A DNA stretch of 64,000 nt. Origin: Arthrobacter sp. AFG7.2 (GTDB taxonomy: Bacteria; Actinomycetota; Actinomycetes; Actinomycetales; Micrococcaceae). Where the stretch lies: NCBI RefSeq assembly GCF_002892835.1, contig NZ_PJMB01000006.1, forward strand, positions 124,001 through 188,000, read 5' to 3'. Shown one piece after another: positions 1 through 8,948 of this stretch (its first letter is position 1; each line of letters starts with the position of its first letter). Below the pieces are notes generated by a model, which was not told where the DNA came from, did not search any database, and worked only from the letters and a program-made list of their open reading frames with translations. Made by a program: the position numbers and the translations under genes.

Positions 1-1166
1 ACACGGAATCGCATTCCAACTACGGCCAGGCCCTTGCACCGGGTGGCCTCCAGATCGATGCGCAGAGCATGTCCACGATCCACCGCATCTCTGCCGATTC
101 GGCCTGGGTGGACATGGGCGTCACCTGGGCGCGGCTGGTGGACGCCGCACTGCCCCACGGGCTCACCGTTCCTGCGCTCACCGATTACCTGCACCTGTCC
201 ATCGGCGGCACCGTTTCGGTGGGCGGCGTAGGTGCTAGCGTCCAGCGCTACGGACTGCAAAGCGACATTATCAGCGAGATCGAGATCGTCAATGGTCGCG
301 GCGAGGTCTCGCTGGCTTCCCGCACCAGGAACGCGCAACTGTTCCACGCCGCCTTGGCCGGGGCGGGCCAGGCCGGTGTCATCACCAAGCTGCGCGTGGC
401 GCTGGTGCCGGCGAAGGGCACCGCCACCATCACCAACCTCTTCTACAGCAACGTCCAGGACTATGCTGCGGATCAGAAAGCCTTGATGGCGGCGGGCCGC
501 TATGACCACCACTCCGGCGAGGTCCTCCGGAACGCTGACGATTCGGGCTGGCTCTACAAGATTGAACTGGGCTCCTACCTGACGCCGCCGGAGCAGGGGC
601 CGGCTCCCGAAACCCTTGACGGTCTCAGGGATGACCGGGCGCTGCGCACCAGTTTCACGCTTCCGTACCGGGACTGGGCGTTCCGGATCGACGAGTTCGC
701 TGTCTACCTGAGGGAGGCCGGCCACTGGGCGCAAAAGAAGCCTTGGCTCAGCCTGCTTATTCCAGGGGACAAAGTGGTGGAGTTCGTCAACGCCACCATG
801 CCGGAACTGACCAAGGCTGACCTGGGCGACGGCTTCTGCCTTCTGTCCCCGCTGGATCCTGCAAAGATCAAGAGCCCCATGTTTGTCCTTCCCCACAGCT
901 CTGACGGAACCGTGTTCTTCTTTGACCTGCTGAACTTCTACAGCCCCGAAACCACCGGGTTCGAGGCCATGCTGGAACGTAACCGGCGCCTCTACGACCG
1001 ACTGGTGGCCATGGGTGGCAAGCGCTACATCATCGGCGCGGTACCCAATATGACCGTCACCGACTGGAAGCGCCACTTCGGGAAACAATACGACGTGCTC
1101 CAGCGGAACAAGGCCGCCTTTGATCCCCGCTATCTCCTGGCACCGGGCCAGAACTTCTTCGGATGA
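1..1166 (+). CDS. FAD-binding oxidoreductase, 5'-partial (cytokinin-dehydrogenase-like)
   Basis: The reading frame is open from base 3, so the true start lies before the window and an N-terminal part is missing. The first visible residues include NYGQALAPGG, which resembles the FAD-binding segment of the PCMH/FAD_binding_4 fold. It continues with the typical GxAGQAGVIT stretch of this family and ends in a cytokinin-dehydrogenase-like C-terminus (FDPRYLLAPGQNFF). The family oxidises amines, sugars or alcohols with covalently or tightly bound FAD. The substrate cannot be told here. The stop overlaps the next start by 4 bp (ATGA), so the two genes are probably translationally coupled. Family call is firm; cytokinin as substrate is only a possibility. 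Confidence 0.85.
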   Translation, partial: TESHSNYGQALAPGGLQIDAQSMSTIHRISADSAWVDMGVTWARLVDAALPHGLTVPALTDYLHLSIGGTVSVGGVGASVQRYGLQSDIISEIEIVNGRGEVSLASRTRNAQLFHAALAGAGQAGVITKLRVALVPAKGTATITNLFYSNVQDYAADQKALMAAGRYDHHSGEVLRNADDSGWLYKIELGSYLTPPEQGPAPETLDGLRDDRALRTSFTLPYRDWAFRIDEFAVYLREAGHWAQKKPWLSLLIPGDKVVEFVNATMPELTKADLGDGFCLLSPLDPAKIKSPMFVLPHSSDGTVFFFDLLNFYSPETTGFEAMLERNRRLYDRLVAMGGKRYIIGAVPNMTVTDWKRHFGKQYDVLQRNKAAFDPRYLLAPGQNFFG

Positions 1167-2614
1167 GCCGGGGCGGATACACACGGGCCGGCTACAACCT
1201 CGTTGACCAGGCGGTCATTGCTGCTCCGCCCGCCAAGGTCTGGGAGGCCCTTATTGCGGAGCTCAGCGGCGCCAGCGGCTGGTGGAACGAGAAGAACAGC
1301 TTCACCCCTACACACCTGCGTCCCGGCACTGAGGGTGCGCTGACGGAGATCGCTGTGCGGCCCAACGGGATGGGTAAACCGGGTCCTGAGCTGCGGTTCA
1401 CGGCAAAAACCACCCGTGTGGTCCCGGCGGAACTGCTGCGGATGGACTATGTCAAGGGAAACTTCTCAGGGAGCGGCACGTTCCGGCTGCGTCCTGCCGG
1501 GCACGGCCGCACTTCATTGTCCATGGAGTTTCGGGCCAGCCCTGAAGGATGGCTGAAACTGCTCGCCAGGGCTAAGGATGTGGGTGCAGAACATTCCCTG
1601 GGCACTGCGGCCGCTTTCCGGAAGCTGAACCGGCAGTTCGGTGCCGGCGGTCCTGCCGCAGGGGATAACCCTTTACCAAGCGAAGCGTGGGAAGAAGCCT
1701 GGGAAGAGGACGCCGCCGGCAGGTGGGAGGGCGTGATCAGGACGGAAGACGGCGCGCTCCTCAGCGTGGTGGACAGGAAACCGGTGGCGGTTGCCGTTGG
1801 GGTGGGGGCGACCGGCACCGAAACCGGAACGGCCCTGCTGATCCACGGATGGGGCGGCTGCCAGAAGGACTGGGAACCTGTCGCCAAAGGCCTGCTGCGA
1901 TCCGGGATCCGGGTCCTGACGCTTGATCTTCGCGGTCACGGCCGGTCTTCCCTGGGCCGGGCGGCCCTGTCCCTGGACCTGTTGGCGACTGATGCGGGGG
2001 CAGTACTTGCCGGCCGCGGCGTGCAGGACCCCCTACTGGTTGGGCACTCAGGCGGGGGCCTGGCTGCGCTCCTTCTGGCGGCCTCCCCGCCACGGCACAG
2101 CCCAGACACCCGGCCGGTGGGGGTGCGTGGCCTGGCCCTGCTGGGCACGGCAGTTCACGGCCAGCAGGTTTCCGCGGCGGAACTTGCCCTGATGGGTAGC
2201 CCGTTGTTTTCCTTGGTCCTGGGGATTCCACTGCTCGCAGGCCGGATCCTGGCAACAACGATGGGTCCCCGCGGGCCGTTCCCCGGCCGGATGGACGTGG
2301 CTGCACACCTCGCTGCCACCCCGCCGCCTGTACGCCGCGCCTATTTCAGTCTCATCAAAGCGCTGGACCTGCGGGACGAAGCATCGCAGCTGAGCTTTCC
2401 CGTGGTGCTGATGAGCGGCGGGGAGGACCGTGTGGTTCCGCCAGCAGTGCTGCACGAAGGCTCCCGGAGCTTCCTGCAGCCGTTGGTCATTGACGTCCCC
2501 GGCCGCGGCCATGCACTGCATGTTGAAGCTCCGGACGCCGTCGTAGCGGCCGTCAGGGAAATATTCAACGAACAAGCGGCGAACCAGCCGGCTACGGGAT
2601 ACGGGAGCGCATGA
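1163..2614 (+). CDS. SRPBCC domain - alpha/beta hydrolase fusion protein
   Basis: This 483-residue protein joins two domains. Residues about 10-160 look like an SRPBCC (START/Bet v1-like) ligand-binding domain: an opening like VDQAVIAAPPAKVWEAL, then beta strands and a C-terminal helix. Residues about 200-475 are an alpha/beta hydrolase with an oxyanion HGWGG, nucleophile elbow GHSGGG (Ser296), a GGEDRVVPP acid loop and a late His in GRGHALHVEAPD. SRPBCC domains bind hydrophobic ligands; the hydrolase domain would cleave an ester, lactone or similar bond. It overlaps the preceding FAD oxidoreductase by 4 bp, which suggests successive steps on one substrate. The fold calls are solid; substrate unknown. 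Confidence 0.82.
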   Translation: MSRGGYTRAGYNLVDQAVIAAPPAKVWEALIAELSGASGWWNEKNSFTPTHLRPGTEGALTEIAVRPNGMGKPGPELRFTAKTTRVVPAELLRMDYVKGNFSGSGTFRLRPAGHGRTSLSMEFRASPEGWLKLLARAKDVGAEHSLGTAAAFRKLNRQFGAGGPAAGDNPLPSEAWEEAWEEDAAGRWEGVIRTEDGALLSVVDRKPVAVAVGVGATGTETGTALLIHGWGGCQKDWEPVAKGLLRSGIRVLTLDLRGHGRSSLGRAALSLDLLATDAGAVLAGRGVQDPLLVGHSGGGLAALLLAASPPRHSPDTRPVGVRGLALLGTAVHGQQVSAAELALMGSPLFSLVLGIPLLAGRILATTMGPRGPFPGRMDVAAHLAATPPPVRRAYFSLIKALDLRDEASQLSFPVVLMSGGEDRVVPPAVLHEGSRSFLQPLVIDVPGRGHALHVEAPDAVVAAVREIFNEQAANQPATGYGSA

Positions 2615-2667
2615 AGGTGAGTGGAGCGAGTATGTCCGGCGGCCCGCGCTGTTGGTTCGATTGAAGC

Positions 2668-3552
2668 ATGGAAAACAACCAGCCCGTTGGGGCAAGCACA
2701 CAGGCAAACGACAACACGATCCTGGTCATCGGCGGCACCGGCAAGACCGGCCGCAGGGTAGCCGAGCGGCTGGCAGTCCGGGGTATCCCGGTCCGCATCG
2801 GTTCCCGCACAGGATTCCCCGCCTTCGACTGGGACGACGACAGCACCTGGGTCGCTGCGCTTGAGGGAATCGACAAGGCCTATGTCACCTACTATCCCGA
2901 TCTTGCCTTCCCCGGAGTGTCCGAGCTGATTGCGCGGTTCGCCAAGACAGCTGCGGACCGCGGGGTCAGGAAGATCGTGCTGCTGTCCGGCCGGGGCGAG
3001 GACGGTGCCGTGGCAAGCGAGGAGTCGGTTCAAAACTCCGGCATCGCCTGGACTATCGTGCGCTGCAACTGGTTCAACCAGAACTTCAACGAGAGCTTCT
3101 TCCTCGGCCCGGTGCTTGACGGCGTCATCTCCATTCCCGCCGGCGACGCAGTGGAGCCGTTCGTGGACGCCGAGGATATTGCCGACGTCGCGGTTGCCGC
3201 CCTGACTGAGCCGGGCCATGACGGCCAGGTTTATGAGTTGTCCGGCCCCCGGCTCCTTGGATTCCACGAAGTCGCCCGCGAGATCAGCGCAGCAACCGGC
3301 CGGGACATCGTGTACAGCCCGGTGACGGCGGTGGAGTACGAAGCCATCCTCGCCAAGGAAGGCCTGCCCCGCGACTTCGTTGACCTCTTCACCTTGATCC
3401 TCGACGGGCGCAACGCGTCGCTGACGGACGGCGTCCAGCGGGCACTGGGCCGCGAACCCAAAGACTTCAGTGAATTTGCACGCGAGGCCGCTGCAACGGG
3501 CATCTGGGAAGTTGCTGACCAGCCGGTCACAGCCGGTCACGGGGGCCACTGA
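2668..3552 (+). CDS. NmrA/NAD(P)H-binding family oxidoreductase
   Basis: A 294-residue Rossmann-fold protein. The nucleotide-binding loop VIGGTGKTGRRVAERL lies near residues 20-36. The body (ILLSGRGEDGAV-like segment, WTIVRCNWFNQNFNE, and FVDAEDIADVAVAAL) follows the NmrA/SDR-a5 family, which includes quinone-sensing reductases of the QOR2 type. It probably binds NADP(H) and acts as a cytosolic reductase or redox sensor. A perfect 10-bp tandem duplication (3521-3540) lies at the extreme 3' end and creates the current C-terminus. It is followed one base after the stop by a GTG start for the next gene. Confidence 0.85.
   Translation: MENNQPVGASTQANDNTILVIGGTGKTGRRVAERLAVRGIPVRIGSRTGFPAFDWDDDSTWVAALEGIDKAYVTYYPDLAFPGVSELIARFAKTAADRGVRKIVLLSGRGEDGAVASEESVQNSGIAWTIVRCNWFNQNFNESFFLGPVLDGVISIPAGDAVEPFVDAEDIADVAVAALTEPGHDGQVYELSGPRLLGFHEVAREISAATGRDIVYSPVTAVEYEAILAKEGLPRDFVDLFTLILDGRNASLTDGVQRALGREPKDFSEFAREAAATGIWEVADQPVTAGHGGH
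3521..3540. repeat. 10-bp perfect tandem duplication at the end of the NmrA-like gene
   Basis: AGCCGGTCAC occurs twice back to back. The unit is not a multiple of three. With one copy only, the NmrA-like frame would miss its stop and run in frame into the next gene. With two copies, it stops at 3550-3552 and the next gene can begin at GTG 3554. Confidence 0.9.
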
Positions 3553-3553
3553 C

Positions 3554-4642
3554 GTGTACCCGGAGATGCGGTCCGGAACTGTCCTGGTGGCAGCTGCGGA
3601 CCGGGCCGGCCGTGCCTGGTTCGCAGGACAACTGGATCTTGCAGGACAGCAGGCGGGCGTCTGGTGCCGTCTGGATACCGCCCTGGTCCCGGAGGCGGCA
3701 CAGGCGGCTGAGGCCATCTGTTTCGACACGAGCTATGACGCATTGCAGGTACTGGCGAGAATCATGGCGGCAGCCCCGCTGGACGGGGTGGACATCAGCC
3801 TTGGCCTGGTGGCTTTTGGCTGGGGAGACAGTGCAGATCCCCTGGACGCTGCCGGTGCGGTGGCCCTGGGGCTGCGCCTGCTGGCCGTGGCACCGCCCGG
3901 CACCGCAACCACGTGCGGTTCTGTTGCCATGGTTGCGGGCCCGCTGCTCGGTCCGTCCCTCACCATGGTCTGGACCGAAAATGTCGTGGACGGGCCGGGC
4001 AGGCGTGAACAGGTGTTCCGCTTCCTTGTCCGGACCGGGGAACCACGAGCCCAGGCGCCGTGCGTCGAGTGGGCAAGGAGATGGGCATCCGGCACCCGCC
4101 GGGCTGACCCGCAGGGAGCACAGGCGTCCGACGGCGGGCTGCCGCGCCTGGCCATTGCCAGGCCGCGGGAGGACAGCCCGCTTGAGTCCGAGATCGCCCG
4201 GCTCGCCCTGCAGGCGCACGCCCGCGGGGATGTGGTCCTCCGCTTGCAGCACCCGGCCGGACCAGCCCAAGGGGACGGGCGCGACGACGGAAGGATCATC
4301 CTGCTCGATGTGATGTTGAGGCACCTGTCCCGGCAGGAACCCGGGACGGGCCTCCCTGTCGAGGTGCGGCAGGGGCCGGGCTTCAGCTGCCTCGATGACA
4401 TCGAGATGTGGCTGCGCGCCCTGGTCCGCCAGGCTCCGGCCACCCTTGTTGTTCCGGACGTGTGCGCCGTGGACGAGGCGAGCCGTGTAGTCATCGAAAG
4501 GCTGCTGCAGGACGCCTCACTGCCCGGGTTTTCCGTCATCGCGGCCCAGCCGGGGGACGCTGTTCCCGACGTCCTCCGCCAACTTATGTCCAAGGCCAGG
4601 CGGACCGGGTCAGCGCCTCTGCTGGTCAGCCAGGGGCGGTGA
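3554..4642 (+). CDS. Uncharacterised protein with weak similarity to nucleotide-cyclase/AAA regulator modules
   Basis: About 362 residues from GTG 3554; ATG 3566 is an alternative start. I do not recognise a defined family. The first 150 residues faintly resemble the class III cyclase-like domain found before AAA modules in LuxR/SARP-type regulators (pattern DAAGAVALGLRLLAVAPPGT). The last 100 (ATLVVPDVCAVDEASRVVIERL) resemble the Walker B region of such ATPases. No Walker A (GxxxxGKS/T) is present, so ATP hydrolysis is unlikely. It converges on the large SARP-type regulator gene and overlaps its 3' end by 17 bp. Codon use and position support a real gene; function unknown. The regulatory link is inference. 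Confidence 0.6.
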   Translation: MYPEMRSGTVLVAAADRAGRAWFAGQLDLAGQQAGVWCRLDTALVPEAAQAAEAICFDTSYDALQVLARIMAAAPLDGVDISLGLVAFGWGDSADPLDAAGAVALGLRLLAVAPPGTATTCGSVAMVAGPLLGPSLTMVWTENVVDGPGRREQVFRFLVRTGEPRAQAPCVEWARRWASGTRRADPQGAQASDGGLPRLAIARPREDSPLESEIARLALQAHARGDVVLRLQHPAGPAQGDGRDDGRIILLDVMLRHLSRQEPGTGLPVEVRQGPGFSCLDDIEMWLRALVRQAPATLVVPDVCAVDEASRVVIERLLQDASLPGFSVIAAQPGDAVPDVLRQLMSKARRTGSAPLLVSQGR

Positions 4643-7600
4643 GGGGTACGTCACGTCCTTCGGCAGGCCCCGCATAGCCGTGGACAAGGCGGGTGGCCTC
4701 AGCCAGCAGCGCCTCGATCAGCCGCGCGTCCCCTGGACGCCCCCGGGATTGCAGGATCACAGCGAGTTCCCGCTGTGCCAGAGCCACCCATGGCCGGGCG
4801 GAAATGGCCGAGGCCTGGTTGATCGAGGCAGTCACAAGCTCTTCTGCTTCGTCCACGTGGTGCGTTATCCGCGCCAGGCGGGCGAGGTGGTAGGAAGCAG
4901 GGCCGGCGAAGCTTTGGATCCCGTGGCACGCCATCAGGTGCCGCAACGGAGAAAGTAATCCATAGAGTTGCTGCGCTGCTGTAACATCTCCCAGTTCCGC
5001 TGCTGCGGTTGCCATCACGGCCAGCGAGTGGAATTCGGCATCGTTCCCTGGCGGAAGGGTTGGCTCGAGGAGCAGCCCGCGGAGCCGGAGCCTTGCCGTT
5101 CCCAATTGACCGTCCAGCACGTCCTGGAGACACTGGTCGGCGCGGTACCCGGGATGGGTCAGGCCCCGGTCCGTTTCAACGGCGAGGTGCTGGGGGTGCT
5201 GGGGGTGCGGACCAAAAACGGAACGGATCCAGCGGGCCACCAGGAGCTGCCGCTGGGCGCCGCTGCCCTTCAGGTGTGGGCCGGTGCACTTCCAGAGGGC
5301 CCACCCGCTGGAAACCTGGGTCATCAGCACCACGGCGTCCAGGAGATGCCGAAACCGTTCAGGATGGTCATGGCGCTTGACCGTTTCCTCCAAACGGGCG
5401 GACCATTCAGCAAGGGCCCGGGCATCCCCTTGGATTGCCGCAGCGGCTGCCCGGTTCCGGGCAGCCTCAACAGCCAGGTCCGGATGGCCTGCTGCCGAGG
5501 CAAGCTGCCACAGATCCTCGGCGGTGCGGGCCCGCTGTGCACCATGGGTGGGCGGGGCGAAGTTGGCCAGCTGCCGGTGGAGGGCGTCCATCGCCCGCTC
5601 TGCAAGTGCTGGCGCAGGACGGGACGTGGCCACGGCATACGACCTGGCCATGAACCTGCCCAGCGCGGCGCCTTCCTCTTCCGCCGCAGGCCGGTCCGCA
5701 GGGAGCCCTGCTACTTCCTGCAGCACCAGGTCCGTCAGCGCCGTAGTCTCGCCCTGGAAGTGGGGAACACCGTCAAACTGCTCAATGAGGTCGCTTGCTG
5801 CGTCGAGTGCAACGGTGATGGAGCGGCATTGCAGGGCAAGCAGCGCTCCATCGCGGAGGTGGTCAATCGCCCCGGGAAGCGCATGGGCCGCCTCCAACCG
5901 GCCCAGCTCAGCCAGGGTCCGTGCCCTGAGCTCCACGTGCTGCGGGGGTGCCAGCTCAAGGGTCTGCAGGTAGAGCCGCACAGCGTCGCTGACCCGGCCG
6001 CGGCCAACTGCGGCCGCGGCCGCTTCCCGGCAGGCTTCCACGCTGTCGGACAATCGCAGTGAAGGCCCGTCATGGTCAAGGAGTTGTTTCCCCAGTGACT
6101 GCTTGGCCAGCAACTGGCGGGCCAGCTCGGGAACTGCCCGGGCAGGCGTATGCCGCTGCAGCTCCCGGAGGGTGCTGAAGAGCCGTGAATGGATCTCGAA
6201 GCGTTCGGCAGTGCCCAGCCCGGCGTAGATCGCTTCCCTTACCAGCCCGTGCCGGAAATGGTGGAAATGACCGTGTAGGCCGGCATGCCCGGAGCTCGGG
6301 CTTTCCATGAGGAGCCCGGCGCGGACCAGGGAACCGATGGTGCCTGCGGTTATTCCTGTGCGGCCGGCAGCCTTTGACACCACATCAAAGTCGATGGTTT
6401 CCCCGGACGCGGAAGCATAGGCGAGCAGGGTGGCGGCATCCGGGTCAAGCCCCGCCGTCCTGGTATGGACGTAGTCCAGGACAGGAAGGGAAACAGCGTC
6501 GTTTCCCGTGCCCTGGCCCGCACCGGCGGCCATAAGGGCGGAAAGCAGGAACGGGTTGCCGCCGGAGCGGTCCATCAGTTCACCAATGCCAGGGCGGCGG
6601 ACCTTTCCGTCATCCGGCACTGCGGAGACGAACTCGTGGACCTCGTAGGGTGTGAAGGGCGCCAGTTCGATGGCTTGGAAAGCGTTGGGGTGTGGCAGTT
6701 CGTGGGCATGCCGCAGGAAGTTTGCGGCGCTCCGGGATGACGTGGAGGCAGCCGCCAGCGTCAGCCGTACGGCGGGGCCGGTGTGGAACACCAGGCGCCG
6801 CACCACAGCCTGTGTTATTCCATCCGCGGTGTCCAGGTCGTCCAGGATCAGTGTGGTTGGCAGCTTGGCGGCGACCTCCAGGATGAGTTCCACCAGGGAC
6901 CCGACTGCCGCCCCGGCGCCAGGCCCGGAAGCGTCCCAGTTGCAGTCCGAGGCCACCTTCTCCAGCCGGCGTTGGACGCGGGCGAACACGCTGCCCTCGG
7001 CCGCCAGGGCTGCGACTTCTGCCAGGCTGGAGGCAATCGCAGGACGGGTGGGCGGATAGGCCTGGCACTGCACAGGCACCACCACTTCCTCCGTATGGTT
7101 CAATTGCCGGCCAAACTCATGCAGTACGCGCGACTTTCCGATGCCCAACTCACCCGTCAGCAGAATCATCTGCACGGAGCCCCGCTGACTTGCCCGGTGT
7201 GCCCGGTCCAGAGCCTCCAGGGCGGGCCCGCGCCCCACAAAATGCCGCCGGCGCCGCGCCTGCTTCAGAGGTGCCCCGGCTGTTCCGGGGCCGGTACCGA
7301 GAATTTCGTAGTACAGCTGCTGGGTTTCCGGTGAGGGGTCTACTCCCAGCTCGTCCCTGAGGTGGCTGCGGAGGCTGCTGTACGTGGCGAGGGCATCACC
7401 GCGGTTGCCTGCTTCCTGATACGCGCTCATGAGGTTCCGGTAGGCGCTCTCACGGAGCGGGGCGCGGGATATCAGTTCCGCGGAGTGCGAGATCGCAGCT
7501 CCGATCTCGTTGGCGGACAGTGCCGCCTGCGAAGCAACTTCCAGCCCGTGGTTCGCCCTGTCGGCCAGATGCATCCGCATGTGGGCGGCCCAGTCGCCCT

Positions 7601-8135
7601 CCCGGTTGGCCAGGAACGGCCGCCGGAGGCAGCGCACCGCGTTTTCGGCTTCCCGCAGGGCGCACAGCGCATCTGCTTCCTCCGTGACGACGGCGGCCGC
7701 CTTGGCCAGCTGCTTCTCGGCCTCTTCGACGTCCACCACGATGCCCGCCGGGAGGAGAAGATAGTAGCGCCCGCCATGCGATGTAAGGTCCGCCCCGGCC
7801 ACGCCGGAAGCGGCAAGGAACCGCCGGATCCTGCTGACGACACTGCGCATTGCCGATGCCCACGTGTCCGGCAGGCCTTCCGGCCAGATGACGTCCGCCA
7901 GCTGCTCGCGGGGTGTGCCGTTGCCCAGGCGGTCAAGGACAAGGCGCGCGACCGCGGCCTGGGCTTGGGCGCTCGCCAGCCGGACGGGTTCGTGCCCGGC
8001 CACCATCAGGCACACCGGGCCGGTGAGGCGCAGTTCGGTGTGCGCCAGGTTCGGCGCGGCGGGCCATGTTTGTGGCAGGGCGCCTGCCGGGTCTGTGCGG
8101 ACTGGCTCGGCCTGCGGCCGGATATCTTGTTTCAT
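4626..8135 (-). CDS. SARP/BTAD-type transcriptional regulator with AAA and TPR-like regions
   Basis: A 1169-residue regulator. Residues about 33-125 form a winged-helix OmpR-like DNA-binding domain. Residues about 130-285 are a BTAD domain ending in DELGVDPSPETQQLYYEILG, the hallmark of SARP/AfsR activators. A NACHT/AAA ATPase follows, with Walker A GELGIGKS (328-335) and Walker B TTLILDDLD. The remaining ~500 residues are alpha-helical TPR-like repeats. Such proteins activate secondary-metabolite operons by binding heptamer direct repeats near -35. Exactly that arrangement lies before the biosynthetic operon at 9926-9957, so this is the likely pathway activator (inference). The start was chosen at ATG 8135. 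Confidence 0.88.
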   Translation of the reverse strand: MKQDIRPQAEPVRTDPAGALPQTWPAAPNLAHTELRLTGPVCLMVAGHEPVRLASAQAQAAVARLVLDRLGNGTPREQLADVIWPEGLPDTWASAMRSVVSRIRRFLAASGVAGADLTSHGGRYYLLLPAGIVVDVEEAEKQLAKAAAVVTEEADALCALREAENAVRCLRRPFLANREGDWAAHMRMHLADRANHGLEVASQAALSANEIGAAISHSAELISRAPLRESAYRNLMSAYQEAGNRGDALATYSSLRSHLRDELGVDPSPETQQLYYEILGTGPGTAGAPLKQARRRRHFVGRGPALEALDRAHRASQRGSVQMILLTGELGIGKSRVLHEFGRQLNHTEEVVVPVQCQAYPPTRPAIASSLAEVAALAAEGSVFARVQRRLEKVASDCNWDASGPGAGAAVGSLVELILEVAAKLPTTLILDDLDTADGITQAVVRRLVFHTGPAVRLTLAAASTSSRSAANFLRHAHELPHPNAFQAIELAPFTPYEVHEFVSAVPDDGKVRRPGIGELMDRSGGNPFLLSALMAAGAGQGTGNDAVSLPVLDYVHTRTAGLDPDAATLLAYASASGETIDFDVVSKAAGRTGITAGTIGSLVRAGLLMESPSSGHAGLHGHFHHFRHGLVREAIYAGLGTAERFEIHSRLFSTLRELQRHTPARAVPELARQLLAKQSLGKQLLDHDGPSLRLSDSVEACREAAAAAVGRGRVSDAVRLYLQTLELAPPQHVELRARTLAELGRLEAAHALPGAIDHLRDGALLALQCRSITVALDAASDLIEQFDGVPHFQGETTALTDLVLQEVAGLPADRPAAEEEGAALGRFMARSYAVATSRPAPALAERAMDALHRQLANFAPPTHGAQRARTAEDLWQLASAAGHPDLAVEAARNRAAAAAIQGDARALAEWSARLEETVKRHDHPERFRHLLDAVVLMTQVSSGWALWKCTGPHLKGSGAQRQLLVARWIRSVFGPHPQHPQHLAVETDRGLTHPGYRADQCLQDVLDGQLGTARLRLRGLLLEPTLPPGNDAEFHSLAVMATAAAELGDVTAAQQLYGLLSPLRHLMACHGIQSFAGPASYHLARLARITHHVDEAEELVTASINQASAISARPWVALAQRELAVILQSRGRPGDARLIEALLAEATRLVHGYAGPAEGRDVPLTAPG

Positions 8136-8308
8136 GCCTGGATCCCACCCCCGTGGATCGGTATAGCACTTGGCGACGTGCCCGGTCCGGCGGCGATCCG
8201 GCCCGGGACAGGTTCATCATAGGGGATGAAAAACACGCAGAGGTTCGGCCGCCGTGCCGTGTGGGCGCAGTTGCAGGGCAGGCAGCGTGCCCTGCAGCCG
8301 CCGGGGCA

Positions 8309-8839
8309 TCAGCCGGCGTAGGACTTTGTTTGCGCGCTGGCGGGAACAGCGGTTCCAGCGGGACGCAGGGCGGACAGCACCAGCGCACCGGCGCCGGCGA
8401 CCGAGAGCGCAGCCCGAACATGGTTCCCGCCGGTCCACTCGGCCAGGAAGCTGTCCCACGCAGCAGGGGCCGCCGACGCTGAGGGATCCAGTGCGGCCAA
8501 GGCGTCGTTGCGGGGCACATGGAAGGCGACCGTCAGCAGGAACCCGGCCAGGTACATTCCCGAACCGGCTGCCCGAAGGGCTGACCGGGGCCGGGAACCG
8601 CCTGCCCCGGCTTCCTTCGCCAGCGTGTAGGCGCTCAATGCAGCGGTGCCAAAAAACAGCGACATGAAGGGCCACATGACAGCGCCGCGATTGAATTGCT
8701 GCATGCGCTCGATCGCTTCCGCGGCCGGCAGCGCAGCAAGCGCTGGCATCACGTTAAGGGAGAACGTGCTGTAGACAGCGCCGACGGCGCAGGAACCCAG
8801 GCCGGTGGCGAGGGCGAGGAACCGGGGAGTGCGGGCCAT
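8309..8839 (-). CDS. DUF1772 / anthrone-oxygenase-like integral membrane protein
   Basis: About 176 residues with four predicted hydrophobic helices, beginning MARTPRFLALATGLGSCAVG. The DUF1772 signature is present: an N-terminal GxxxGAVYSTFSLNVMPAL helix, NRGAVMWPF in the middle and the conserved FHVPRNDALAALD motif. Distant fungal relatives oxidise anthrones, but bacterial members are mostly uncharacterised. An excellent AAGGAGA ribosome site lies 6 bases before ATG 8839, which rules out the 12-codon upstream extension. It is divergent from the AraC regulator across about 110 bp, which suggests that the regulator controls it. Confidence 0.85.
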   Translation of the reverse strand: MARTPRFLALATGLGSCAVGAVYSTFSLNVMPALAALPAAEAIERMQQFNRGAVMWPFMSLFFGTAALSAYTLAKEAGAGGSRPRSALRAAGSGMYLAGFLLTVAFHVPRNDALAALDPSASAAPAAWDSFLAEWTGGNHVRAALSVAGAGALVLSALRPAGTAVPASAQTKSYAG

Positions 8840-8948
8840 GGAAGTCTCCTTGCTTGGGGTTGTTACCTGATCCAAGCCTTGCAGGGTAAACGGAGACTAT
8901 CCATTATCTGAACAGTCTTCTCCATACGCCATGGTCTACACTCGCCCT

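Noticed and set aside
2341..3729. 462-codon minus-strand frame across the NmrA-like gene
   Set aside because: The plus strand holds recognisable domains with correct motifs; the minus translation has none.
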